Below are positions 49,754 to 58,740 of a stretch of DNA of 58,740 nt, piece by piece. The notes below the pieces were generated by a model. It saw nothing but the letters and a program-made list of their open reading frames with translations. It was not told the DNA's origin and searched no databases. This stretch comes from Verrucomicrobiota bacterium (lineage in GTDB: Bacteria > Verrucomicrobiota > Verrucomicrobiia > Opitutales > Opitutaceae), in assembly GCA_023426435.1 (NCBI GenBank), contig JAFAAS010000066.1, positions 1-58,740 of the forward strand, in the 5' to 3' direction. Position numbers and translations under genes: made by a program. The stretch's first letter is position 1. Each line of letters begins with the position of its first letter.

Positions 49754-52700
49754 TCAGGGAACTTCGTAGATCTCAATCAACACCGTGCCCGCGGCCGTGG
49801 TGCTCGCGCCCGTGACCTGTGCGGTGTAGATGCCGGGCTCGAGCCGGACGAGCACCGCCGCGTCCTTGCTTCCGGAATCGTAGGGCGCCGGGCCGGTCGC
49901 TGCGATCGCGGCTGCAATTTGCGCACCGCTGGAGGCATCGCCGATCGGGGTTTCCCAGTCGTTGTTCTCGGCAATCATGTTCCCGCCGCGGAACACCTTC
50001 ACGACCGTATCGTTGAGCGCATCGGTGACGCCCGACTTGGTGAGCACCGGACCGGCGCCACGAATCAACACCCAACGCGGCTGATCGCCGCTGAGGAAGA
50101 AACCGCCCGTGAGCATGCCACCTGCCTCGATATAGCCGCGCGCCGACATCGCTGCGAACTGCTGCGTGCTCGATTCGCCGGCGGCGTCGTAAACCTCCGC
50201 CAGCACCTGGCCGCTTCCATTCGCCACGGCCGGATCGATCACGACCGTATAAGGACCAGGGTTCAACGTCGGCGCCACCGCCGTGTCGTTGCTATCCGCC
50301 GCCAGCGGAAACTCGCCCAATCGCGCGAAGAGCTGCGCGAGCGCGGGATCGCCGCCCCACTTCGTGTTCTGCAACTGCTGCACGCCGTTCTTATTGAGCG
50401 ACAGGCGCGGCTGGGCGAGGAAGCCGGTGACGTTCTGACTTTCCAGGCCGGGCCCAACGCCGCGCAAGAGCACGGTTTTGTTTTGGCCGCTGACCACGAA
50501 GCCGACGATGAGCGGGCGCGAACTGTTAACGTTCGCGAGACACGCGATGTTCAACAGGTGCCACTGACCCGACCCGCCGCCGCTGCCAGGAACCGTGACG
50601 ATGATCGTGAGCGTGGCCGTTCCGGTTCCGAGGCTGTTGGTCGCCGAGATCGTGACCGTGTAGGTGCCCGTTTGAGTCGGCGTTCCGCTGATCACACCCG
50701 TCGTCGTGTTGATCGAAAGCCCCGGAGGCAGGCCCGTCGCCGCATAGCTCGTCGGCTGACCGGTGGCCGCGATCGCGTAGAAGAAGTTCGAGCCCGTGGC
50801 GCCGTTGACCGCGGTCGCGCTGGTGATGACCGGCTGACCGTTGCCGCCGCCGTTGCTTCCACCGCGATAGATGTGCGTGCGAGCCGAAATCAAGCTGGCG
50901 CCGGTGTTGGGTGTCGACGCGACGAGCGCGCGAGCGCGCACATAGTGATTGGTGCCGCCGCCGAGACTCAGGCCGCCGATGCGCCAATCGTTCGTGCCGC
51001 CAACGCGGCTTCCCAAGCCCAACGACGTCCATGAGATTCCGTCCGTCGAGAGTTCGAAGTGCACTCCGTAGGGCACCGGCCCGCCACCCGAGCGGCTCCA
51101 TGTGAGCGTCGAACCACTCCCGTCGGAGGTGAACGATTGCACCACGGGAGCAACAGCTCCCAAGCGCGCGAAGCTGAAGCGGCCGAACTCGTCGACTTTG
51201 CTGAAGAGGCCGGCGATCAGAACCTTGCCGTCCGGCTGTATCAGCATGGCCGTGACCGCGCCATTCGGACCGGCGGTGGTGCTCGCGGGAGTCGCGGCAT
51301 CAAGGCTGCCAGACGAGGTCAACAAGGCGAAATGCTTGCGTTCAGCCCCGCCGATCGTGGTGAAACTACCGCCAACATACACGCGGCCATCCGCCTGCGG
51401 AGCCACGGTAAGGACCGCATTGTTGTTGTTCGGCCTGAAGCTGCCGTCGACAGAGCCGTCGGCATTCAGACGCAACAGCGTGTTCGCACCGTTGCCGGTA
51501 TCAGCCGTGTAGAGGATGCGTCCATCGGCCTGCACGGCCAGAAGGCGCACGGCGCCAGTAACACCCGGGTTGAAGGACGAATCGAGCGAACCATTCGTAT
51601 TCAACCGCGCGAGATAGCTGCGGCTGGCGCCGCCGATCGAGGTGAACGTGCCGCCCACGATCACTTTGCCATCCGGTTGAAACGCGAGCGCGTGCACATC
51701 GCCGCCGCCCACGTTCGGATTGAAGCCGAGATCGAGCGAAAGATTGGAATTGAAACGCGCCAGGCGATTACGAGCCGTGTCGTTGACCGTGCTGAAAGCG
51801 CCGCCGACAACCAGCCGGCCGTCCGGCAGTGGCAGCATGGCGTAAACCTGGCCATCCGGTTCGGGACGGAATCCAGAGCTCACCGAACCGTCGTCGCCGA
51901 GGAGAATGAGATTCTTCGCCGCGAGGCCGTTGATGCGCGTGAACGAGCCGCCAACGAGAAGCGAGCCGTTCGGCTGGATGCTGTTGAAGTTACCTTGAAC
52001 AAGCACCGACCCATTCGAGTGCGCCACGAGGCGGAGCACGTTGCCGTTCAGGTTCGGATTGAAGCTCACATCGATCGTGCCGTCGTCATTCAATCGAGCG
52101 CTGAAGTTGCGCGGCGTCGCCAGCGTCGGATCGAGCGTCGTCGCATTCGGCTGAAGCGCGGTGAACGACCCGCCGATCAGAATCTTGTCGCCTTGGAAAC
52201 CGACCGCGGTGACCGCAGCGTTCGGGTTCGGACGGAAGCCGGTGTCGAACGTGAAGTCCGAGTTGAAACGGGCGATGTAAAACGCCTCCTTGCCGTCGAT
52301 CTGGATGAACGAGCCGGTGAGGATGTAGCGGCCGGCGGGATCGCGCGCCATCGAGACGACAAGGCCGTTCGGGTTGAGATTCAGCGCATCGATGGTGCCG
52401 TCGGCGTTGATCCGCGCCACTGCCGTGCGGTTCGTGGGTTCGCTCGCACCATTGGGACGGAAAGCCGTGAACTCACCCGAAACGAGCAGCTCGTTGTCCG
52501 GCAGCAGCAGCATGCGCTGCACCGCGGCGTTGGCGCGGGGATCGAAGCCGGTGTCGAGCGTGCCGTCGGCGTTGAATCGCGCAATGTAGCCGCGCGGCGT
52601 CGTGGCCGTGGTATTCGGAGCGTTTTGAGCCGCGGTGATCTGACCGCCGGCGACGATCTTTCCGTCGGTCTGCACAACGAGCGACATCACGGTGCCCACC

Positions 52701-55606
52701 ACGTTTTGCTTGAAAGTGGTGTCGACGGTGCCGTCCGCGTTGAGTCGAACGAGATTGCGCCACTCCGGGACATTCGGCGTCGCATCCGTGCCGAGCTCGA
52801 AATTGCCGCCGACGATGATCTTCCCATCGGACTGAAGCGCCAGCGCCTGCACGCCGGGCTTCATCTTCAACTGAAACGTGCTGTCGAGCGAGCCGTTGGC
52901 GTTGAGCCGGACCAGTCCGTAACTCGTGCCGCTGATCGTGAGCTCACCGCCCACGAGCACTTTTCCATCCGGTTGCTCGAGGAACGCGTTCACGAATCCG
53001 AAACCCATGCCCTGCGGCAAACTCACGCTCCGCAGCTGCCCGGACGATTCCAACCAGGCAAAGCTCGAGGCTTGCACCGGGATCGATTCGCCGCCGCCCG
53101 GCAATTCCGCCACGGTGTAAACCGGACCATCGAGATTGGGCGCGAAATTCGCGTCCGCCGTGGAGTCGGGATTGAACCGCGCGAGATTCTGCGACGCCGC
53201 GCCGCTGATCCCGGCGAACGAACCGCCCGCGACGATCTTTCCATCGGGTCGCATCGTAAGCATGTTCACCTGCGCCCCGGCCGCCGTGTTCACATCGGCG
53301 TCGAAGGAAGGATCGACCGCCCCCGTCGCCGTCACGCGCGCCAAACGGCGAAGCGTTCCGGTGCCACCCGGCCGGAAGGAGCCGGCCACCAGGATACCCG
53401 CATCCGAAACGGAAAACCCGACAATCTCGTGGCCGGGATTCACGTTCAGGCCGAGGTTGAAGCTCGTGTCGACTTCGCCGTTATCCTGCAGGCGCGCCGC
53501 GTAGTTCCGCTCGGTGGTGACGTCGCCGCGGATGATCGAAGTGAAGCGTCCGCCGATCAGCAATCCGTTGCCGTGCACCGCGAGCGCGTGGACGGAGTTG
53601 TTGATGGCCGGGTTGAACTCGAGATCGAGCGCGCCCGCGGCCGAAAAGCGCGCGATATTGCCGCGGGCCGTGAACTCGGTCGCACCCGAGCCCGCCGCAC
53701 CGTTGAACGATCCGCCGACCACGATGCGGTCACCTTGCAAAACCACGCGGACGATTTCGCCCGAGGTCCCCGCGGTGAAACCGGCGTCAACCTTGCCGTC
53801 GGCCTCGAAGCGGGCCAGGCGATTGCGCGAGAAAGACTGATTGCTGCCCGAGCCCGCGACGACCGTGAAATTGCCGGCGACCAGGAGCTTGCCGTCCGTC
53901 TGCAGCGCCAGCGAGTTGACCAACTCGTTCGTGCCAGCGCGCCACGCATCGTCGATCGACCCGTCGGCCTTGAAGCGAACCAGATTGTTGCGGGCGATCG
54001 AAGGATCGCCCGGCGTCTGCCGCACCGCCGAGAAGTTGCCGCCGACGATCACTTCCCCGCCCGATTGCGCGACCATCGCGAAGACCGGACCGCTGAGCTG
54101 GACGTTGAACACACTCGTGTCGAGCGAGCCGTCGGCGTTGAGCCGCGCGATGTTCGAACGCGGGATGCCGTTAACAAAAGAGAAGTTGCCGCCGATCAGA
54201 ATCTTCCCGCCCGACAACGGCAGGACGCTGTAAACCGAACCGGTCACATTGGCGCGGAAGGCCGGATCGATGTTTCCGTTCACGCCCAGGCGGACCAGGC
54301 TGTCGCGCGTCAAACCGCCCACGCTCGTAAACGTGCCGCCGACCAAAACCTGACCATCGCCTTGCAACACCGCAGTCGAGACGCGGCCGTTGACGTCCGG
54401 GCGAAATTCCGTGTCGAGCCCGCCCGCAGCGCTGACGCGCGCGACGTGATTACGCGGAATCGAAGAGAGACCACTGCCGCGCAGGGCGCTGAAACCGCCA
54501 CCGAGCACAATCGATCCATCCGACTGCACGCCGAACGCATAGACGTTGAAGTTCGGTCCCGGAAGGAAGCCCAAGTCGAGCTGCCCGTTCGGATGAATGC
54601 GACCCGCATACGAAAGGTTGACGCCACCAAGGCTCGGGAAACTGCCACCGACGAGCACGCCGCCATCCGGCAAAACCGCGATGGCATACACATCGCCGCC
54701 CGCCTGACCCACGAAAGTCGTGTCAACCGTCCCATCGACATGGAGGCGGGTAAACCGCGCTTTCGCGATCGCCTCTTCGGCGTTCGGCGGTTGCAGCGTC
54801 GTGAACGAACCGCCGACGAGGATCTTGCCGTCGCGCTGTAAGGCGACCGCGGTGACGCGGTTGTTGAAGTTCGGATTGAACGCCGCATCGACCGAGCCGT
54901 CGGCGTTGAGCCGCGCGAGGCGGTTGCGCGTCTGACCCGCGATCGTGGTAAAACCGCCGCCCACCAAAATCTTGCCGTCAGACTGAACCGCGATCGCAAG
55001 CACCACATTGCTCGCATTCGGATCGAACGCGGCATCGAGCGAACCATCGGCATTGAAACGCGCGATCCGATTCCTCGCCTGCCCCGCCGCCGACGTGAAC
55101 GCCCCGCCGATGAGAATTCTGCCATCCGCATCAATCGCGAGAGCGTTGACCTCCCGAAGAGGTCCGCCGTCGAGATTGGGATCGAAGCCCGCATCGACCG
55201 ATCCATCGGCATTCAACCGCGCCGCACGGTTGCGCGTGGCGCCGCCGGCCTCGGTGAAGCTGCCGCCGATGACGATCCGGCCGTCCGGCTGGAGGATCAT
55301 CGCATTGATACGGCCGTTGACGTTGCCGTTGAAAGTCGTGTCCACACGGCCGTCGGCGAGCAGGCGCGCGATGTTGTTCTTATCCGCCGCTGCGCCGCCG
55401 TTGGGCTGCAAGCGTTTGAATTCGCCCGCGATCAGGATCTTTCCATCGGGCTGGACCGCGACGGCATAGACATTGCCATCGACATTAGGATCGAAGCCGT
55501 CCGACGCCGAAAGCGCCCCTTGAGCGAACAAGGCCGGTGAGATCGACACCAGCGACGCGAGACAAACGAGGCGCAACGCGAAGCGGAAAGCGGAAGCAAT
55601 GAACAT
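49754..55606 (-). CDS. Giant exported delta-60 repeat beta-propeller protein
   Basis: A 1950-residue protein with a Sec signal (A-F-R-F-A-L-R-L-V-C-L-A-S-L-V-S, then L-F-A-Q). It is made of about 28 delta-60 repeats of 45-60 residues; each has the core V-x-A-x-A-x-Q-x-D-G-K-I-L-V-G-G-x-F and ends A-R-L-N-A-D-G-S-x-D. After the repeats come a Fn3-like stretch, an immunoglobulin-like putative-Ig (He_PIG) domain (G-L-P-P-G-L-S-I-N-T-T-T-G-V-I-S-G-T-P), and two tandem copies of a C-terminal module marked by L-R-G-V-G-P and I-R-G-A-G-P. Unit 16 is degenerate and unit 23 is compressed. It is probably a secreted or surface protein; ligand unknown. It has its own terminator and no operon partners. 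Confidence 0.92.
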   Translation of the reverse strand: MFIASAFRFALRLVCLASLVSISPALFAQGALSASDGFDPNVDGNVYAVAVQPDGKILIAGEFKRLQPNGGAAADKNNIARLLADGRVDTTFNGNVNGRINAMILQPDGRIVIGGSFTEAGGATRNRAARLNADGSVDAGFDPNLDGGPLREVNALAIDADGRILIGGAFTSAAGQARNRIARFNADGSLDAAFDPNASNVVLAIAVQSDGKILVGGGFTTIAGQTRNRLARLNADGSVDAAFNPNFNNRVTAVALQRDGKILVGGSFTTLQPPNAEEAIAKARFTRLHVDGTVDTTFVGQAGGDVYAIAVLPDGGVLVGGSFPSLGGVNLSYAGRIHPNGQLDLGFLPGPNFNVYAFGVQSDGSIVLGGGFSALRGSGLSSIPRNHVARVSAAGGLDTEFRPDVNGRVSTAVLQGDGQVLVGGTFTSVGGLTRDSLVRLGVNGNIDPAFRANVTGSVYSVLPLSGGKILIGGNFSFVNGIPRSNIARLNADGSLDTSVFNVQLSGPVFAMVAQSGGEVIVGGNFSAVRQTPGDPSIARNNLVRFKADGSIDDAWRAGTNELVNSLALQTDGKLLVAGNFTVVAGSGSNQSFSRNRLARFEADGKVDAGFTAGTSGEIVRVVLQGDRIVVGGSFNGAAGSGATEFTARGNIARFSAAGALDLEFNPAINNSVHALAVHGNGLLIGGRFTSIIRGDVTTERNYAARLQDNGEVDTSFNLGLNVNPGHEIVGFSVSDAGILVAGSFRPGGTGTLRRLARVTATGAVDPSFDADVNTAAGAQVNMLTMRPDGKIVAGGSFAGISGAASQNLARFNPDSTADANFAPNLDGPVYTVAELPGGGESIPVQASSFAWLESSGQLRSVSLPQGMGFGFVNAFLEQPDGKVLVGGELTISGTSYGLVRLNANGSLDSTFQLKMKPGVQALALQSDGKIIVGGNFELGTDATPNVPEWRNLVRLNADGTVDTTFKQNVVGTVMSLVVQTDGKIVAGGQITAAQNAPNTTATTPRGYIARFNADGTLDTGFDPRANAAVQRMLLLPDNELLVSGEFTAFRPNGASEPTNRTAVARINADGTIDALNLNPNGLVVSMARDPAGRYILTGSFIQIDGKEAFYIARFNSDFTFDTGFRPNPNAAVTAVGFQGDKILIGGSFTALQPNATTLDPTLATPRNFSARLNDDGTIDVSFNPNLNGNVLRLVAHSNGSVLVQGNFNSIQPNGSLLVGGSFTRINGLAAKNLILLGDDGSVSSGFRPEPDGQVYAMLPLPDGRLVVGGAFSTVNDTARNRLARFNSNLSLDLGFNPNVGGGDVHALAFQPDGKVIVGGTFTSIGGASRSYLARLNTNGSLDSSFNPGVTGAVRLLAVQADGRILYTADTGNGANTLLRLNADGSVDGSFRPNNNNAVLTVAPQADGRVYVGGSFTTIGGAERKHFALLTSSGSLDAATPASTTAGPNGAVTAMLIQPDGKVLIAGLFSKVDEFGRFSFARLGAVAPVVQSFTSDGSGSTLTWSRSGGGPVPYGVHFELSTDGISWTSLGLGSRVGGTNDWRIGGLSLGGGTNHYVRARALVASTPNTGASLISARTHIYRGGSNGGGNGQPVITSATAVNGATGSNFFYAIAATGQPTSYAATGLPPGLSINTTTGVISGTPTQTGTYTVTISATNSLGTGTATLTIIVTVPGSGGGSGQWHLLNIACLANVNSSRPLIVGFVVSGQNKTVLLRGVGPGLESQNVTGFLAQPRLSLNKNGVQQLQNTKWGGDPALAQLFARLGEFPLAADSNDTAVAPTLNPGPYTVVIDPAVANGSGQVLAEVYDAAGESSTQQFAAMSARGYIEAGGMLTGGFFLSGDQPRWVLIRGAGPVLTKSGVTDALNDTVVKVFRGGNMIAENNDWETPIGDASSGAQIAAAIAATGPAPYDSGSKDAAVLVRLEPGIYTAQVTGASTTAAGTVLIEIYEVP

Positions 55607-55902
55607 GAGGGGGAGTCTAGTGATAAAGAAAGAGAGATCAGACGGCCGAGCCGGAGGCGCCGAGGCAAAAGGTCAGCGTTTCTCCGCGAAAAAGGGGACC
55701 ATGACAAGCCTCCCGGCGCCGCCTTGGCAAGCCCGCCCGTCGCGCGGGCTAACGGAGAAATGAGAGGCGGTCACGGGGCCGGTTAGTGTCGGCGCGAAAA
55801 TCGGAAGTTCCGGAAAAATCCTGCGACCCCTTTTTCGCCCCATCGTCTAATGGATCTCGCCTTCCGCCGTTTCCCTATCGGCCCGGCCTCACCTTCCTCT
55901 CC
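55607..55902. other. Divergent intergenic region with a small hairpin
   Basis: Upstream of both the delta-60 gene (minus) and the MuiA-like gene (plus). AGCCCGC (55730-55736) pairs with GCGGGCT (55744-55750), 7 bp with a 7-base loop and no T tract. No gene is supported. Confidence 0.4.
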
Positions 55903-57564
55903 ATGAAACTGAAACCTCGTCTGCTCGCTTCAGCTCTCGCCGCCTTCGTCGGACTTGCCCTCCCCTCCGGAGCCCAAGCCGCGCCAATCGCCGCTCAATC
56001 GCAAATTCGCGCAGTGACGGTTTACGCCGACCGGGCCGTCGTCACGCGAGCGGCCCCCGTCCAAATCGCCGGATCCGGGATCGTGGAGGTGTTGTTCGAA
56101 AAACTTCCATCCGGCCTCCTGGACGAATCCCTCCAGGTCACCGGCCGCGGCGAGGCCCACGCCGCTCTCCTCGATGTCACGCCGCGCACCACCTACGTCG
56201 ACTTCACGCCCAACGACCGCGTCAAGTCGCTCGAAGACGAAATTCGCGCCCTCGATCGCCAGGAGCGCGAACTCGACGATCGCGCCAACGTCCTCGCCCA
56301 ACAGCGCGACTACATCGTGAAGATTCAAACCTCCAGCACCGCGCCCACCAAGGACGGCAATCCAGTCATCGTGCCCGACGTGTGGCTGAAGATGCTGGAA
56401 TTCACCGAACAAAAACTCGGCGAATTCGCCGCGGAGGTCCGCACGATCGACAGCCAGCGCGAAGAACTCCGCACCCAACGCGCCGCGCTCCAACAACAGC
56501 TCGATCAGCTTCGCGCCGAAAGCAGCCGCAGCTACAAAACCGTCTCCGTCCGCCTCGACGCCCAAGCCCCCGGCGCGATCGAGCTCACGCTGCGCTACGC
56601 CGTGCACGGCGCAAACTGGACGCCAAACTACGATGTTCGTGTCTCGAGCGACGACCGTTCCGCGCAACTCGGCTACTTCGGCCTCGTCCGCCAGCGCACC
56701 GGAGAAGACTGGAACAACGTCGAGCTCACGCTCTCCACCGCGCGCCCCTCGCTCGGCGGCGCCGCGCCGGAACTTCAACTGTGGATCGTGCAACAACGCC
56801 AGTTCCTCCCCGTCGCCGCCGCCGCACCCGCACCGCGTTTCGAAGCTCAAATGGATGCGAGAGAACTCCGAGTCCGGGGGCAGGCAGAGATGAAGGCTCG
56901 AACAACCATGGACTACTATCATCCGCCGGCAGCCGTCGAAACGCAGGCCACCAGCGCCTCCTTCAAAGTCGCCGTTCCCGCGACCATCGCCTCCGACAAC
57001 TCTCCGCAAAAAGTTCCGATCGCCACCGCGACGCTCGCGCTCGCCCCCGAATATCGCACCACGCCCAAACTTCTGCCGTCCGCCTTCCTCACCGCGAAAG
57101 TCACCCACAACACCGACTACCCGCTGCTCGCAGGATCGATGAACGTCTTCCTCGACGACACCTTCGTCGCCACGAGCGCGCTCCGCAGCGTGATGCCCGG
57201 CGAACAATTCGACCTTTCGCTCGGCGCCGACGAAGGCATCAGCGTGAAGCGCACGCTCAACAACCGCCTCACCGAAGACACCGGCGTCGTCTCCAAGAGC
57301 AAACGCATCACCTACGACCTCACGCTCACCGTGCAGAACAACAAGCGCACGCCCGCCAAGATCATCGTGAGCGATCAGCTCCCCGTTTCCCGCCACGAGA
57401 AAATCGTCGTGAAACAGCTCGCGCCCGACGAACGCCAGCTGAAGCCCAACGCCGAGGGCGTGCTGCAATGGACGCTCGACCTCAAACCGGGCGAAAAACG
57501 CGAGCTGCCTCTCCGCTTCTCCGTCGAACATCCCGCCGACTTTATCGTCGAGGGGCTCGAATAA
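55903..57564 (+). CDS. MuiA / DUF4139 family exported protein
   Basis: A 553-residue protein with a Sec signal (L-L-A-S-A-L-A-A-F-V-G-L-A-L-P, then A-Q-A-A). Domains in order: DUF4140 N-terminal strand region (V-T-V-Y-A-D-R-A-V-V-T-R), a coiled coil of about 110 residues (roughly 105-215, E/Q/R-rich), and the DUF4139 beta domain (L-R-Y-A-V-H-G-A-N-W-T-P-N-Y-D, T-G-E-D-W-N-N-V-E-L-T-L-S-T-A, then W-x-L-D-L-K-P-G-E-K-R-E-L-P at the end). The family is named for a mucoidy-inhibitor locus; its molecular role is unknown, and it is likely periplasmic. ATG 55903 starts the signal peptide. A terminator follows 24 bases after the stop. Confidence 0.9.
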   Translation: MKLKPRLLASALAAFVGLALPSGAQAAPIAAQSQIRAVTVYADRAVVTRAAPVQIAGSGIVEVLFEKLPSGLLDESLQVTGRGEAHAALLDVTPRTTYVDFTPNDRVKSLEDEIRALDRQERELDDRANVLAQQRDYIVKIQTSSTAPTKDGNPVIVPDVWLKMLEFTEQKLGEFAAEVRTIDSQREELRTQRAALQQQLDQLRAESSRSYKTVSVRLDAQAPGAIELTLRYAVHGANWTPNYDVRVSSDDRSAQLGYFGLVRQRTGEDWNNVELTLSTARPSLGGAAPELQLWIVQQRQFLPVAAAAPAPRFEAQMDARELRVRGQAEMKARTTMDYYHPPAAVETQATSASFKVAVPATIASDNSPQKVPIATATLALAPEYRTTPKLLPSAFLTAKVTHNTDYPLLAGSMNVFLDDTFVATSALRSVMPGEQFDLSLGADEGISVKRTLNNRLTEDTGVVSKSKRITYDLTLTVQNNKRTPAKIIVSDQLPVSRHEKIVVKQLAPDERQLKPNAEGVLQWTLDLKPGEKRELPLRFSVEHPADFIVEGLE

Positions 57565-57587
57565 CTCCCCGTCTTTTCCACCTCCCG

Positions 57588-57619
57588 AGAGGCGGCCGCA
57601 GCGCCGCCTCTTTTCTTTT
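57588..57619 (+). terminator. Intrinsic terminator after the MuiA-like gene
   Basis: AGAGGCGGC (57588-57596) pairs with GCCGCCTCT (57603-57611) over a 6-base loop, followed by TTTTCTTTT. It separates the MuiA-like gene from the PqiA-like gene. Confidence 0.8.
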
Positions 57620-57653
57620 GCTGCTCTCGGCCCGCTTTGGCACCAACGCGCCC

Positions 57654-58160
57654 GTGCCTTCCACCGCCCGCCTTCGCCACGCTTCCTCCCGCACGGCTCC
57701 CTGGCTCCTTGCGACGGCCTTTCTCCTTTTCATCGGCGGCGTGTTTTTTCCGTTCTTCCACGTCACGAAATTCTGGCTCTTCCACGACGCGATCTCGGTG
57801 GTCGGAGGAATCATCACGCTTTTCCACGAGGGAGAATACTTCCTCTTCATCGTCCTCACGCTGTTCACGCTCGTGTTTCCCTGCGTGAAGCTCGGCCTGC
57901 TCGCGATCATCTGGCTCGAGCGTGAGCACAACCTGTCTCGCGTTCAGCGGCTTCATCGCCGGGTCGAACACCTCGGCAAATGGTCGATGCTCGATGTCTT
58001 CGTCGTCGCGATCCTGATCGTCGCCATGAAGTCCGCCGCCGTCGCCGAACTGCAGGTCGGGCCTGGCCTCTACCTCTTCACGTTTTCAGTCATCGCCACA
58101 CAGTTCGCATCCGCCCTCGTCGCCCGCCTGCTGGAATCCGCCTCCACGAAAGCAGGTTGA
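57654..58160 (+). CDS. PqiA-like (paraquat-inducible protein A) membrane protein
   Basis: A 168-residue membrane protein resembling one PqiA domain: G-G-V-F-F-P-F-F-H-V-T-K-F-W, S-V-V-G-G-I-I-T-L-F-H-E-G-E-Y-F-L-F-I-V, F-P-C-V-K-L-G-L-L, then G-K-W-S-M-L-D-V-F-V-V-A-I-L-I-V-A-M-K, the diagnostic C-terminal part of the family. About four transmembrane segments. PqiA-type proteins work in lipid transport across the envelope with PqiB MCE proteins, but none is nearby. The zinc-ribbon N-terminus of full PqiA is absent. The start is uncertain: GTG 57654 is given since no ATG is in frame, and a TTG lies nearer the terminator. Confidence 0.82.
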   Translation: MPSTARLRHASSRTAPWLLATAFLLFIGGVFFPFFHVTKFWLFHDAISVVGGIITLFHEGEYFLFIVLTLFTLVFPCVKLGLLAIIWLEREHNLSRVQRLHRRVEHLGKWSMLDVFVVAILIVAMKSAAVAELQVGPGLYLFTFSVIATQFASALVARLLESASTKAG

Positions 58161-58202
58161 ATCGGATAACACACGGCGCGCCACGCGCCCGCGTCGCTTC
58201 GG

Positions 58203-58740
58203 TTACTTCGCCCCAAATCGCTCTGGCTCCAGCTTCACCGCCTGCTCCAAATGACGTCGCGCGGGTCCGACGCGTCCCGCTTCCTGCAACGCCTGCCCCA
58301 ACGCGAAATGCGCATCCGCATTATACGGATCCAAACGCACCGCCTCCGCCCCGCTCGCAATCGCCTCCGCCACGCGTCCCGCCGACAGCTGCCACGTCGC
58401 CACGTGCACGTGCGCGCGCGCGTTGCCAGGCATTTTCTCCGCCGTGTCCATCCAGAGCGTGAGCGCATCGCGATAGTCGAAATTGCGACGCACCGTCGCG
58501 GCACCCAGGACCAGCGCCACCAGCGCACCAATCGCCACGGCCCGAGCCCCCGCAATCCGGTAAACGCCAAGCACCACCAGCGTCACCACGGCCGCGAGCG
58601 GCAAATACATCCGACTCTCCGCCATCGGTTCGTTCGGAATCGGCCACGCACTCGACGTCGCCAACAACAACAAAAAGAACCACGCGCCCAAAAACCCGCG
58701 CGCTCTCACTTGCCACAACGCCACCGCCGAAACCACCGCG
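58203..58740 (-). CDS. C-terminal part of a membrane TPR protein (truncated by the window)
   Basis: The gene runs off the right edge; 178 residues are visible. Two or more transmembrane segments (A-W-F-F-L-L-L-L-A-T-S-S-A, then L-P-L-A-A-V-V-T-L-V-V-L-G-V-Y) flank P-N-E-P-M-A-E-S-R-M-Y-L-P, a conserved segment of multi-pass TPR proteins of the PMT/O-mannosyltransferase-like group. The C-terminus has tetratricopeptide repeats (A-E-A-V-R-L-D-P-Y-N-A-D-A-H-F-A-L-G-Q-A). Such proteins are thought to take part in glycan or O-glycosylation processes. The frame is open to the edge, so the start lies outside the window. Confidence 0.75.
   Translation of the reverse strand, partial: AVVSAVALWQVRARGFLGAWFFLLLLATSSAWPIPNEPMAESRMYLPLAAVVTLVVLGVYRIAGARAVAIGALVALVLGAATVRRNFDYRDALTLWMDTAEKMPGNARAHVHVATWQLSAGRVAEAIASGAEAVRLDPYNADAHFALGQALQEAGRVGPARRHLEQAVKLEPERFGAK

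Noticed and set aside
51059..54841. A 1260-codon open frame on the plus strand, antisense to the delta-60 gene
   Set aside because: It is the mirror of a GC-rich repetitive gene; the predicted protein is Arg/His/Asp-rich with no domain, signal or start context, while the sense frame has clear repeats and a signal peptide.
51600..55500. Regular DNA repeats that could suggest a CRISPR array
   Set aside because: Units are about 135-180 bases, diverged, and translate in frame to delta-60 protein repeats; no identical short repeats with unique spacers exist.

Overview
The window looks like a stretch of a GC-rich, Gram-negative chromosome from the phylum Verrucomicrobiota, most likely the family Opitutaceae. 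This is an inference. It rests on an outer-membrane TonB-dependent receptor whose mature N-terminus carries an L-S-P-F-E-V-T-G motif, many exported Tat/Sec glycosidases, very long delta-60 repeat proteins with a tandem R-G-x-G-P C-terminal module, weak Shine-Dalgarno sites, and several families of short intergenic palindromes. Because of the high GC content, long antisense reading frames are common; they were treated as shadows.

Region 1 (about 1-18.3 kb) is a plant-polysaccharide block aimed at the rhamnogalacturonan-I part of pectin. It holds a Tat-exported Gfo/Idh/MocA protein, an aldehyde dehydrogenase, a GNAT acetyltransferase, a GH42 beta-galactosidase, a fused BNR_4-GH105 unsaturated rhamnogalacturonyl hydrolase, two GH43-like five-bladed propeller enzymes, a DUF488 protein, an exported protein with an Agenet/Tudor-like tail, a YetA/PL26-type exo-rhamnogalacturonan lyase paired with L-rhamnose mutarotase (rhaM), and a LacI-type regulator. 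A 14-base palindromic word is shared by the GH42/GH105 divergent promoter and the lacI leader. All the interspersed palindromic repeats I found lie in this block. Downstream are ppc and a DUF983 gene.

Region 2 (about 21.7-40.2 kb) is dominated by an 11-gene co-directional set on the minus strand (37525 down to 22853), divergent from a DeoR-family regulator. It encodes a TonB receptor, a mutarotase-like protein, an exported GH36 alpha-galactosidase, an IolB-like isomerase, an FGGY kinase, a GlcD-like flavoprotein with an iron-sulfur partner, a DapA/KDG-aldolase family enzyme, an SDR dehydrogenase, a galactonate-dehydratase-like enolase-superfamily enzyme and an MFS transporter. Four junctions are 4-base ATGA overlaps. 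It reads as a complete import-hydrolysis-oxidation-aldol cleavage pathway for an alpha-galactoside whose exact substrate is not obvious. At its downstream end is a truncated TonB receptor fused to a glycosidase C-terminus (probable pseudogene). The deoR gene overlaps mqo (malate:quinone oxidoreductase).

Region 3 (about 40.2-42.5 kb) is a small accessory island: a hipBA toxin-antitoxin pair with palindromic operator candidates, next to the 3' end of tRNA-Glu(TTC).

Region 4 (about 42.5-58.7 kb) is mainly housekeeping: purC, a cupin, cinA, uvrC (without the usual cluster cysteines), a sialate-O-acetylesterase-like gene, a methyltransferase, a 1950-residue exported delta-60 repeat protein with a clear terminator, a MuiA/DUF4139 protein, a PqiA-like membrane protein, and the C-terminal part of a membrane TPR protein cut by the window edge.
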